From Scatophagus argus (taxonomy: Eukaryota > Chordata > Actinopteri > Scatophagidae): 64,000 bases of DNA. The stretch lies in contig NC_058513.1 in NCBI RefSeq assembly GCF_020382885.2, positions 8,217,774-8,281,773 on the forward strand, given 5' to 3'. Numbering within the stretch: the stretch's first letter is position 1; the number at the start of each line of letters is the position of its first letter. This document shows positions 1 through 11,800 of this stretch, piece by piece. Both the position numbers and the translations under genes were made by a program. The notes below the pieces were generated by a model that was given only the letters and a program-made list of their open reading frames with translations, did no database searches and had not been told where the DNA came from.

Positions 1-345
1 CAAACACTAGGAAAAGTAATGTGAAGATTTTATTAGAATAACCGAAAGCAAAAGTTTTATGTGCTTTGGATGAAGATTGTGAATACTGATCATCTTGCCT
101 CCCACCCTGGAACAGAGATCAGAGCAGATAAAGAGGAAGGAGAGAGCAAAACAGAGTGGGACAAACATGGATGGCCCCAAGACCCGTGTGTGTCTTGAGA
201 CTCTGCCTCAATACTCTGTTTTTCCACAGTCTGCCCAGGTAGAGCTGAAGATGTTTGACACAGACATGGGGATAAAAAACAGGCGAATGAAGAGAAATGA
301 ATGTTACAGTGGGTGGGATGAGAGAAAGAGAGAGAGAGAGAGGAA

Positions 346-409
<64 letters not shown>

Positions 410-3224
410 GAGAGAGAGAGAGAGAGAAGAAAATACAAATGATCACATGCTGCTGGAATGAAGTGTACTTCTGCTCCTCTTATCTGTCTCGGGGAGGAGA
501 GGAGACGAAAGCAGAGTGAGTATCACACTGGGACCTAAACATAAGAATCAGATGGAAGGAAAATAAGAAGAAGTAGAGGACCCCGCCGGCCCCCTCCCAA
601 AAAAGAACAACTGGAACATGAAGAGCCTGCCTTTATGGTTTCAGAACAATGTCCTGCAATTTTTTGTTCAACCACAAAACTGCAAGGCATTTAGTCTACA
701 CACACACAAAGACATTTACACACACACCTCTTGCAGGCGTCCTTGAACATGTGTTCATGCACAGAAGTGCACAGATTTTTCCTTTAAGAAAAAGAGCACA
801 TTACACATGAAAGGATGTGTGCAGGGAGGTGGGGGCTGGTGTGTTGGTGGTTGGGGCGGCGCAGGGCGGCTGTTCAGAGTTTGTGTCTTTTTATCAGGTG
901 AAGGAGAAGCAGGGAGGGGGCGGTGGTGGTGGTGCTGTAAGATTTATCTGCTGCTGTCGGAAAACTTTGACCCCGGAGTTGTAAATCTGTCAAAGGAGTC
1001 TAGCCAGCTCAACAGGAAACACGAAGAGGAAAGGGGGGTGGGGGGGTGGGGGGCTGGTATGTTTAGGGTGGGGGAGCACACCCATAAGACCAACCATTTC
1101 AAAAGAGGCACTTTTCAGAGTTGGGGAGTGGGGGTGTCTCCCCGCCATGTTTACAATCCTGTAACTGATCCCTCACAGCTGGCGAATCTCTGCGCCGCTT
1201 TACCCTCCCTAAGCCATCACTCCCTAAAGTCCCCCAAAATAAAAAAAAATAAAGTTTTAAAAAAAAAAAACTCACATCAACTGCAGGAAATGACTACTTT
1301 GATATATGAATGTTTCAAATGTCGTTTTGTGCTTGTAGCACATGTCACTCGAGATTCAGCTTCCAGTGATTATGTTGCGCTTGTTCCACTCTTTAATGAA
1401 ACGCTGGAAGAATTCAGGGGAAGCACCAGTAGGATTGTCTGTCGCCACAAGTCCATGAAAATAAATTAAAAGGAATTTTTTTCCCTCTCTTCCTCTGGAC
1501 GTTCATCCACAACAAGTTCCACCACCACAAAAGGAACATTTCAGATGCACTTTTTAAAAGATGGATGAAAGATGATCAGCACTCAAAGACATGCTGAAGT
1601 ATTCTGTAAAACAACTGTTACTCGTTACACATTTCTGACCATCACGTAGTTCCAGTGTTCTCATGAACACGCTGTCAGACAACTAAACTAGTACACAAAA
1701 GTTAGTTGATCATGGCTCTTAATACAAATGCCTCAAATATACCATTAGCTTTGGTTAAGGTAGCATTTATGGCATCAAATCACATTTTGCAGTAATGAAG
1801 TTGTTGGTTAAGTGCCAGTAAAAAACAACTGAGTTATCAAGTTGAAAAACAAAATAAACTGTAATCAAAGCACAGCTGAAGCTGAACTTTATCAGTTTAT
1901 GACAAATCCAGACATATAAGTGGACTTCAAACTTAGCTAAACCACTGTGGACATCAGCTTAAAGTGTGATAATATTGCATGTACTGTATAGGGTACTCGT
2001 TGTCCAGTATCTACATTCTGGCAAACTCTATCGTCTATGCAGGAAGTGCAGCAGACATTCATCTCCTTGATCTATGTTAGTTCAGCAAGCGAGTAACTGT
2101 CGTGCATACCATGAAACGAGATCATGCCTTTACTTACCCTCAAGCAATCACAAACAATGGTGCAGCGCAGAGCTGATTGAGAAAGTGGTGCACTGGAGCA
2201 CAGCATTGCTACCACCAAATTTAATTCTTTAAGTAAAAGTGAACTTTTTCTTTAAACTAATCAAAAAATGTCTCTTTCTTCTCAATCTACTTATATTTAA
2301 TCAAACACAGCTTTCACAAACACAAACAGTCACGGTCAGGTGTTTTAATCCACATGCAGTACATTATCAAAAGACTCACTCGACCCAACATCTTTCCACT
2401 GGGATAAGTGTGACCGGTCTGTCCTGTGTGCCTGCTCAGTGCCAGAGGGGCAGGGCAATTGGACACACTTTACGGCAACTAAAATCATCTATTACTGAGC
2501 CCTGGGAAACCCCAACACCTTGGCACAGGGTGGCACGCTGTCACAGGCTGCCCTGGGAACAGCTCAATTAGCCACCTGGCCACTGCCTCGCCATCACAAG
2601 ACCGAGCTTTTCAGCCCATGGGCAGAAGTGCAATGGATGAAGAGGACGGGAGGATTTTGGCAGCCAGCTGCACACACACAAGCTTCAGAAACACTTTTGT
2701 GAGCATTAGATTGACTGAGTATTTTTTTCTTCCAAATCATCCATAAAATGTCTTCATGACAGGAGTGTTGGTAAAGAGAATGAGATCATCCAATCATTCA
2801 AAAACTATTATTCTAACTATTGTTTGAGGCCACAGTATGAATGTGCAAGAGCATATCTGGGTTGCGTGTAAACAGAACTGTGAAGTGTCAGACAGAGAAA
2901 CCTCGTTGTTCTAAGGCGTTGGTCTAACTTTTGTTGACTAGCTTTAAACGAACAAACCAGCAGCGTGCGTGTGAGCACACGTATACAATGACGTAAGTGT
3001 GGCAAATTACAAAGACAGAGGCCGAACAAGGTCATAGTTACTCTGTGCCCCAGACAGACACTGAATGCATAGACACAAGCTGTCACTCACACACTCACAC
3101 ACACACACACCTCTCACATTACTTTGGGTGAAGGATTTTTTCATGCTTTCGATGAGTGAAAGAGAGAGAGAGAGAGGTGTGAAGCCTCAGTCACGCAATG
3201 CCACTGTCTTTGGCTCATGATGTG
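1..3224. other. Intergenic sequence without a supported gene
   Basis: No reading frame here looks like a conserved protein. The long open frames at 807-1469 and 2239-2571 are low-complexity or lack any recognisable family signature. The stretch holds a compound GA/GT/GA microsatellite near 326-428, G-rich tracts at about 825-1130 and a CA-rich tract at 3087-3115. In the human order RARA would lie on this side of GJD3, but I looked for its DNA-binding and ligand-binding exons and did not see them. It could be distal 3'UTR, regulatory sequence or plain intergenic DNA. Confidence 0.5.
326..428. repeat. Compound (GA)n-(GT)n-(GA)n microsatellite
   Basis: A GA run near 326-340, an uninterrupted GT run at 348-405 and a second GA run near 410-428 follow one another. 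The spurious Thr/His and Val/Cys frames here are translations of this repeat. Confidence 0.95.
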
Positions 3225-3487
3225 TATGTGTGAGTATCTGTGTGTGTGTGTCTCAGTGTGCATATTCCTCTAATTGTGGGGACAAAGATCTGTTTACAGA
3301 CACATTGTGAGGACTTGCCTCATGTGCATGTCCCCCATAATGCAAATCATTAGATATTAGGGCTAAGACTTGCTTTAAGTTTAGGGTTGGGATCAGGCAA
3401 GTAATGTTTATTAGCCTCCAGGAAATTAATGTAAATCTATGTAATGCCCCCCAAAGTGGTGGAAACAAGATGTGTGTGTGTGTGTCT
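3225..3487 (+). repeat. Interspersed teleost repeat beside a TG microsatellite
   Basis: The block contains GAGGACTTGCCTCATG, then a run resembling AGGGCTAAGACTTGNTTTAAG with TTAGGGTT, and ends in a TG tract. This arrangement (GTGAGGACTTGCC, CATGTCCCC, AANGCAAATCATT, TTAGGGTTAAGACTTG, then TGTGTG) matches a repeat I know to be abundant in fish introns and flanks. No coding potential. The family name is not assigned here; a repeat-library search would settle it. Confidence 0.6.
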
Positions 3488-6400
3488 GTTAGGTGCCCTG
3501 GGTAACAGCAGTATTACAAATTTGGTATGTATGTTGTGGTTAGCCTAGCCAGTGAGTGTTTCTCAAGTGACGATCTGACTTTGCACACAGGAAGTCTCAG
3601 ACACCACTCATTTTGTGCTCACAAACAAAATTGCAGCCTTAAAAGAAAAAAATCAATTCCAAAACTTCTCACCGTTGCTTGTCTGCTCATAGATCTGGAA
3701 ATATCACTTGTTTACAACAGTGGACTCAAGAGACAACCCCACTGACAAACTAACACACTGGACTGCCTCAAATGAAGCTTGCTGGCAGCATTTTTCAACA
3801 TACATTTATATGTATGAGCATGCATGCATGTGCTGGCATGGAGGAGGTACAAAGGGCATGAGGCCACGTTTGGGGAACTTGTTGAGATAACAGATACATA
3901 TGCGGCTTCATTGAAGGGGAAGTGAAAGCTAAGCAGCTGTTCATGTCTAGAAGGCCTCATCCATGCTAACATTAAGAGAAAGGAAGTGAAGAACAGAAAT
4001 TGGCCATGTGCCACAGTAATCTGAGTGTTACAATCTGCCACGCATGAAAGTCTAACTGTGGGTATTACCGGTGTTTGTACCAGCCTGACACAAACAGCCA
4101 AACTTCCGTTTTTTGAGTCCTTTTCCTCGTCTTTGGTTAATGCCGGTAAGACAAACACAATGAACAAATACCTGGAAAAAAGTGGTGTAGAAATATGGTG
4201 TAGAAAACTGTTATTTTTTGTGCCACTTACTAAAAGTGAGGTGCGTCATTTGGTTTTATATGCTGACAAAAGTGTCTCATCAAGTAAAGATCAAAGAGAC
4301 ACTGCATAGAAACTTTCACTCACCCAGACTATATTTCTTCCATCAGTGTCATCTTTTTCCGCTAAGGACTTGGTTTCTTTAAGTCACAGTTACTAGTAAT
4401 TAGCATTTATTTCGACTTGTGGATTAAAACTAAATCTTGCTTTTCATACTGATTTAATTAATGTTCTTCACACAGAGTGGGGTACGTACCTCCATCCCTT
4501 TACAGCATCCAAAAGGGGACATGCTGCAGCGACGTGGGGTCAGAATAGGCAGTGCCTCACCAAAGCTAAAAAGAAATGTTAAGATTACATGTTAGCTGTA
4601 TTTATTGATCATTTTGTGGATTTTATTTATTTGTCCCAGGATTACACATAGTTCAATAAAACCTGAATTGGACCAAAAAAGTGCAGTTACCCTTATTCGC
4701 AGATTGTATTTAAATGTATGTTTGATTATTACATTTGCCATGTGATTCTTTACATTCACCTGTCTTTTTCCTGAGGCTTAGTCGTTGTTTTCATGTATCA
4801 CAGTAAAAGTGTGTCATCACATTCAGTCAATAGTTTCGAGCCTTAGCAACAGTGTACTCACAGAGATTTAAATTCACTGCAACGTTCAAGCTTTTCATCT
4901 TTCACAATCAGCCAATCATTTGTTTTGTAGAAATAGTGGACTTGGCTCCTTGTCCAGCAGTCAGCTGCACTGCACCCATGGTGTATATTTTGCCACCTCA
5001 GTTGATGGCAGCTGAGGGCAGCAGGCTCGGTGCTGGTGCCACAACAAGTAGCTGAAGCCTCTGAGTTATTAGCGCTGCAGGTATGTCAGCAGCAGCAATA
5101 TTCAGCCAGGATGCTACATTTGTTTCTGAAGTTTCTTCCTAGTCCTTGTTTTTGAATCTCTCTTTCAGATGAAGTTGAAATATTATCATAAAAACACTTT
5201 ACTCAATGAAACACAAACCTACTTTTTACCATTGGCCATGAAGGAGTATATGCTCTTTGCAAAAGTCCACATTTAATGAAATGTTACATTGTCAAACAAA
5301 AAGCACATTTGACTTCACAACCAATAAATAAATTAGCACACACTGTAATACTCTCAACAAGAGGACAACCAAACCTGGAAAAATCTCCACTGGGAGAGTG
5401 AATAAACTGCTAGGAGTAAAAGATGCCATACCAGCTGCCCCAGTGAAGCATGACTGATATAAGACTGTAGTTGTACTGTGGCCTCTCCCAGGTGCTGAGG
5501 TTGGTGTGGTTGTAGCGTGAGTAAAGAAAAAAAATAAAAAACCCTCTCCTAACATGCTCACATTTTTAAAATCAGCACAGAGAAGTTTAGAGAAGTGGAG
5601 GTGAAGGTTGTTCTTGGCCTGAAATCAAATACCCCCACACTTCACCTCCCCGTGTCGCCCCTTACCCATCTTACAGACTCCCACTCTAAGCCCTGAGCTC
5701 CAGTATGAAATCAACATTGGGTCTGCAGGAAATGAGAGATCTCCACAGGAGATAGAGGAGGGAGGGAAGGTGGAGGAGGAGACAAAAGAAAAACAGCGGA
5801 AAGAACCATAGATTTGACTTTTGGCATCCAAATGTCAGCTCTCCATCTCATGGCCCCGCTCCCTGTCTCTATATCTCATCCTTTCCTTGTCTCACTATCT
5901 TTGTCTCTCTGTCTCCATGAACATCTGCTTGCGGTGTGTGTTTGTGCATACAGCTGTGCCTGTGTCTATATAGCAAAGCTTGAAGGACTCGCCTTATGAA
6001 AGGCTCCGGCTTGTTGTTTTTTCCTGGCACGGCAATTCGCCGGCTAAGCCAAGAAAGTGGACAAGCAGCGAGCTATTTCAGCAGGGCCATGTTTTTGTTG
6101 TTTCACGCTCAAAGACAACATGACCTCGTGTGACCCTCCCCCGCCCCCACCACCACCACCACCCCGCACACCCAGCTACTCAAGGCTGGAATACAGCAAA
6201 GTGTTCAAGGTGTTGGAGGCAGAACGCAGCGCAGCCATACTGTGCACCAAACACAGATGAGTGTGCTCTTCGCTAGAAATGTTTTACTTGAAAACACGGT
6301 GATTCAACAAGAGCGGCTGCTTTAAGAGAGGCTGTCCCAAATGTACTTTGCAGGGCCGAGGGGGTATTTTGACTTTCAACATGTACACACAAGTGCGCAC

Positions 6401-8607
6401 ACAAATGTTTCTGTGTTTCTGTGTGCAGACGCAGATAAGCGAGACAGGCACAGACACACACACACTCATACACGCAAAGGGGTGGGGTAGCAATGAGGGG
6501 TTCGGTTAATGGCTTTTAAATTTCCACTGAGTGAGTGACTTACAACTGTGGAGGAGCACAGCTGTTCCTGATTTGGGGAACAAAGAGGGGGGAACGGCAG
6601 CGATCTGAGAGACTGGACCGGGCTGCTCTCATTTAATGGGCTAAAATCTCCCAGGAATGACACAGATGTGTGTGTGTGTGTGTGTGTGTGAGTGAGTGTG
6701 TGTATATTCGTGTGTGTTCACACTTGCCTGTAAGTATCTGTGATCATCCTTCATGTACTTTCTTTGCTGTGTGAAGACTCTTTTGTGTGCATTTTGGTGC
6801 ATGTGTGTACTTGTGCTTGGGAGGCTGGGAGGGCAACAGGATACGTGTGCGTCTACGGCTATAGATTACGGCCATAGATCCAGCAACAGAGATGTGCGAT
6901 AGCGAAGGTCAACTCATTTGGGAATAAACTAAAGTTGGAGAGCAGAGGAGAGAGGGAGAGGAGTCTCACATGCGTGAGATTTAATGCAGGGAGGGAGATG
7001 AGGGGGGTGGGGTGGGGAGGAGATTAAGGCCAGAGCTCATCTAAGCATGTCAATAAGAGTTGAAAAATCTAATGTCAGCCAGGTGGAAAAAATCCAACTT
7101 GCTTTGATCAAAGACTTTCCATCTCAGGCAGACAACAACGCAAGCACGTTTGAACGCGGCCTCACTTGAAAACCCCATGCTTCTTGATGTCAGACTTTTT
7201 ATAGTGGAGTTCCATCCCTTGAAATACTGCTTCCTGAACCCCTTACCCACCCACATAATCCCTCCTCTCTAACACACACACGTACTCATTCACACACACA
7301 CACACACACACACAATAGCCCCTCATATGCACACACACACTTCACTTCTCCCCTCCGAGCCGTGCTTTGTTTCCTGCCGCTGGTGAACGCAGCCCTTTTC
7401 CTCTGAGGCCCCCTCTCTGCACTGCAGCCTTGTAAAACATAGCAGGTCAGCGTCACATGACTAAGGTCTAGGACACTGAAGTCTGGGGCCCGTCCCTCTG
7501 CCGTGCCAGAGCAGGAGTTGGGTGTCAAAGTACACATGGGTGGGGCAGCATGGAGGGAGAAGGATGGAGACTGACAGCACAGAGAGAGAGGGGGGGGGGG
7601 GGGGGAGAAAGAGAGAGGGAGGGAAGCAGTGGGGCAGAAATATGGAGAGGAGGGAAAGAGAAAACAGAGAAATAAAGAAAGTAAGGCAGGGAGGAATGAA
7701 TGTCAGCAGTAAACCAATAATTCTCTCGAGAAGCTGAAACCACTAAAAGAATATTATTTCCATCCATCCATCCGTCCCCAAAGAACACCGTTCTCAGCTC
7801 TCATCTATCACCTCCTCCCAAAAACAGTGTAACTCTTTCTTTCTCACCTCAGGTCTGAGGTGCTCAGTCACCCATAGCCTGATGTAGACGTGAATGGGAG
7901 ACTCCGCACCCTGCCTGTTTCACTGAGTGATCGGAGCTGACATACATATGGAACACACTCATCCTGGTAGCACTCAGAAAAGAGGGGGAGGGGAGAACAT
8001 GCACACACCAATGCAGTACATGCAGCACTATCAATGCACGCGCATGCATTCACACACAGTAAATTCACTTTTCAGTCCAGGCTGTATGTCATGAATCCCT
8101 TCCCCCAAGCAGGGCCAGTTTGAGTGGTTTCTGTACATGCAAATATGAACAATTTTCTTTCCTTTGTTGTTATTTTTGACTACTTCCTTCCTTTCATTTC
8201 AGTCTTTTGTATCTTCTTGTATGTTTCTTACCCAGCCTCCCTCTCTTGTTTTTGCACTAAGCACTTGGAGAATGTCTCCAGAGGTTTCCAGACTCATAGG
8301 AGGCCTGTCACACTAGTAGATTTCACCTTGTCTCATTTTTCTCTCACTGTCATTTGCTCTCTCACCCTCTTCCTCATCTCCTGCCCATTTCTGCAAAAGT
8401 GTCTGCTCACCACAAGCTACTGTAGCTGAATGTTCTGAGGGAATTAAATATCTGTCACTTTTTACATTTTTCTATTGGAAAGCATACCTGCGTGTGAGTG
8501 CAGTACATGTGGCCTCTCCTCAGGTGTAAGCCTGTGTGCCCAGATGAAAATCTGATAAAGACCAGCAAAAACAATTATGTTGTGGTCAATTAATGTACAG
8601 CCATGCT
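3488..8607. other. Intergenic sequence with microsatellites
   Basis: No gene recognised. Simple repeats include CCA/C-rich sequence near 6136-6170, TG at about 6666-6691, CA near 7291-7313 and a run of 16 G at 7590-7605, with CCAT units near 7760-7775. Purine-rich stretches near 6940-7020 and 7600-7690 explain the Glu/Arg/Gly-rich false frames. The rest is unremarkable unique sequence, some of which could be regulatory. Confidence 0.5.
7590..7605 (+). repeat. Poly-G tract (16 G)
   Basis: Sixteen consecutive G follow a short GA run. Long G homopolymers are prone to sequencing error, so the true length is uncertain. Confidence 0.85.
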
Positions 8608-8860
8608 AGCAGCTGTGTGAGGCCACACTTAGTCACTGCGGTGCTTTGACATAAATACTAACATCAGCATGCTAACATCCTCAAAATGAAGGCCAACAAC
8701 CTGGTGTTAAGCAGGTATAACATTTACCATGTTCACCATCTTGGTTTGGTCTGTTAGCATGCTATGATTTGCTAAACAGCACTAAAGACAAAGTACTGCT
8801 GAGGTTGATGGAAATTTTATGTATTTTGCAGGCAAAAAATTCATTAACAATTGTGAAACC
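8608..8860 (+). repeat. Interspersed percomorph repeat (AACATCAGCATGCTAACAT type)
   Basis: The block carries in order CTAACATCAGCATGCTAACA, GCAGGTATAACATTTACC, ATGTTCACCATCTTGG, TGTTAGCATGCTATGATTTG, CAGCACTAAAGACAAAGTAC and GAGGTTGATGGAAAT. I recognise this string of motifs as a repeat very common in percomorph fish genomes, here somewhat diverged. It has no open frame. Class and family name are not assigned. Confidence 0.65.
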
Positions 8861-11800
8861 TGTGAAATAATAGTTCTTGAAAACTCGACCTAATTTCTGT
8901 TTTGCTTAAAGCAATCCAGCAAAATTCAATTTTGAGCCATCAACTGCAATGTATTACTGAAATGAAGAGCTTGCTTGTTGTCAAAGGTCTTATTAGTTTA
9001 TGATGAATAAGCTAATATATCAGAATTGCTGTAGTATTTTTGAAACACTGAATGTTATTGAACAAGTATTAATGCTTGTTTTTGTGTAGTTAGGCTTTGG
9101 ATATGGATTCAAGAGCTCTAATGTCCTGTATGCTTGTCTCTTTTTAGATCTGTATCAACCTTTACAGAAAAACTACAGTTCGTTTAGTTTGTCAGAACGC
9201 AGCTCATCTATGTCTCCGTTTGACAGCCTGACGTTGGCCATCTCTCAGGCTTATGTATTAAAGTGTCCTTTAGAACCTACCAACAACCTCACCCAATCCT
9301 CATCCTCCTCCCCCTCCTAACTTCACCGCACGCTCCATCTTGCTCATCCCACACGTCACATCACATTTCCCAAGCAGCCCCAGGAAAAGGGCAGAGGCCT
9401 TATGAATTGATGTGGGTCACTTACAGGAGCATGGCCAGGACAAGGACAGGCAAACATTGCCGCAAACACCCCCCCCCACACACACACACAAAGGTGAACC
9501 ACAAGGGTGAGGTGACACTGTGTGCACCTACTGTCCTTCACCTGTCACCTGCTTTCAATGTGCGGTGATGCACTCTCTGTGGTGTAGGTATACAACTAAT
9601 TTTATTATTCGTAAATCTCTGCACATAAAACACCCTTGAATGCGTCTGAACACAAAGTGAAAGATTGTCCTGCCTTTGTGACACTCAGTCTGACAGAGCT
9701 ATGGCAATAATGCAGCGTTACACCACAGTGTGCCCCAGTAGTTTTGAAAAGGAAGCTCCCACTGCGAGCTTGCTCTCCTCTCCTCTCCTCTCCTCTCCTC
9801 TCCTTTCCTCTCCTCTCCTTTCCTCTCCTCTCCTCTCCTGTGAGAAGAAGCTGGGCAATGACGACATCTATTGGCAAATATGAGACGTTGTTCTGCAGTG
9901 TGGAGCTGTTGCAGAGAATATATGAGATGAATAACCAGAGATATTGAGTGCATTCATCATCCACTGACAGTAAATTCACAGAAGAAAATTGGCATTAGCT
10001 CATAAACATCTATCACTGGCCTGTGTATTCGGCGACACACATTTGAGTGTGGAATGCGGTGCAGATGAATCAGATGGAGCGGGAGGGGGGCTACGTTATG
10101 ATATTTTTCTGTGTTTTATATCAGCGTTCCACAGTTTTCACACGCACTGTCTCCCCATCACTTCTCTCCATCATCTATTTTCCCATGGCGCTTCTCTGTG
10201 ACTCCAGTTACTCGTGAGTTATTCCTGCTCCCCACAGCCCTCACGCACTCTTTTATATGTCCAGTTAAGCAATTCTCTCCTCTAATTGGTTAATGGAGGG
10301 CAGAGGGGTTTGGTGTAAAGGGTAATCCCAGGTGCCTCTGAGGCCTGCTTCATGCCCACTGGACTGGAAGGGAGCCAAAATGCAGTCTCCACAAGGCTTC
10401 CCCCTCCACGTCTCCACTAGACTGGAGAAGATCCAAGATGGATGCCTCCTGGGCTGCACTGCTGGGAAACTTACACCACTGTAGAGGAAATTTGAGAGAG
10501 AGGAGCTTTGCATCCATCAATAAATGGATTTTATTGATTAAAAATGATTGAGTTTAGGATGCATTTGCATCACATGATATTCAGACCCAAAACTGCCAAC
10601 TTTAAAAGATTTCAGTACCCAAATATGACTTGAATTCTGCGACAAAGAAATCACATTACATCAGTAATGCATCAAAAGCTAAAATCTATCAGCTCACAGA
10701 ACAAATTCCAAGACAGGAATTGAGGCATCATATCAAGCTGCCTGTCCCTCTCAGTGCTTTTGAAAAACACGCTGTGGAAAACTGGAGCAATTTTTAGAGA
10801 CGACGTCTTGAAGCTCAGTGATCCACAATGCTTCTGCATGCAGCTGGCTCCCTGAGGACAGAGAAAAACATGGCATGAAGAGAGAGAGGGGAGGAGAGAT
10901 GGAGGAGCAGGACGGGGGAGAAAGCGCACGTAAGCCCAAAGAAAGGAGTAAAGGTGAGAGGGAGAGCGATGCAGAAAGAAAATATAGATGTGGTGTCCAG
11001 TCTTAATATAGATTGTTCCGTATGAAAGGTCAAAGTGATGAGTCCCTAATCTCCGCTTTCCATCTCTCTCAGGCTCCCATCTCTACAGTCAGCAACAGCG
11101 CTGGAGGAAGTAGTCAGATCTGTGCTTAAGAAATAAGCTAAAAATACTCCTACAAGCAGAAGTCCCAGAATTAGGAGTAGGTTTTAGACCAGCAGTTGAA
11201 CTTTTTGTAATTGTGTCTGTAACTCTAATTCAAGTATTATACTATTTAATGCTATTTTATACTTATACTTCAGAGGAAAATAGTGTTTGTCTTGCTCTTC
11301 ATTTTATGTGCAGTTTTTGTTACTAATCACTTTGCTTATCAAATAGAAAACACGCGTGCTAAGTGAGTCAAAAAACACAGAACCCAAAAAGCAGAGCACA
11401 CAGAGTCACAGAGCTAAATCCAAAAAGTCTTCACTGAAGAGAATATATATCTCACAATTCACAAAAAAATGATTCAGGCTGAGTAGGGATAGGGATCTTA
11501 AGGATCTTCACTAAGGCTGGGGCGGCAGGTGAGTGCATGTGGTCTCGAAAAGTTTAAGCTGTGGTGTTTCAGGAAACAAACTGAAAATGAGCTGGAGCTG
11601 AGTGAGGAAGAGCTGGCAGAGGTGAGCAGGTGAGCCTGAACACACGAGGGTTAGAAGGCAAAAAACGTCCAAGAAGGTTTACAAAAACTGGCCTGACATG
11701 ATACCACTGAGCTGTAGAGAATGACTTGGCTAAGATGGTGAGGCTGAGGGTGGAGTTAGGGTGGAGTTGATTACAGCCAATGTGGAACAGCTGTGCAGGT

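Noticed and set aside
90-446. His/Thr and Val/Cys-rich frames on both strands
   Set aside because: Pure translation of the GA/GT microsatellite.
807-1469. Longest open frame of the left region (220 codons, plus strand)
   Set aside because: It runs through G-rich and A-rich low-complexity sequence, has no domain signature and no good context for a gene; most likely chance.
9605-9979. Overlapping frames rich in Arg/Gly/Glu or Leu/Ser
   Set aside because: Produced by the TCTCC tandem array; present in several frames at once.
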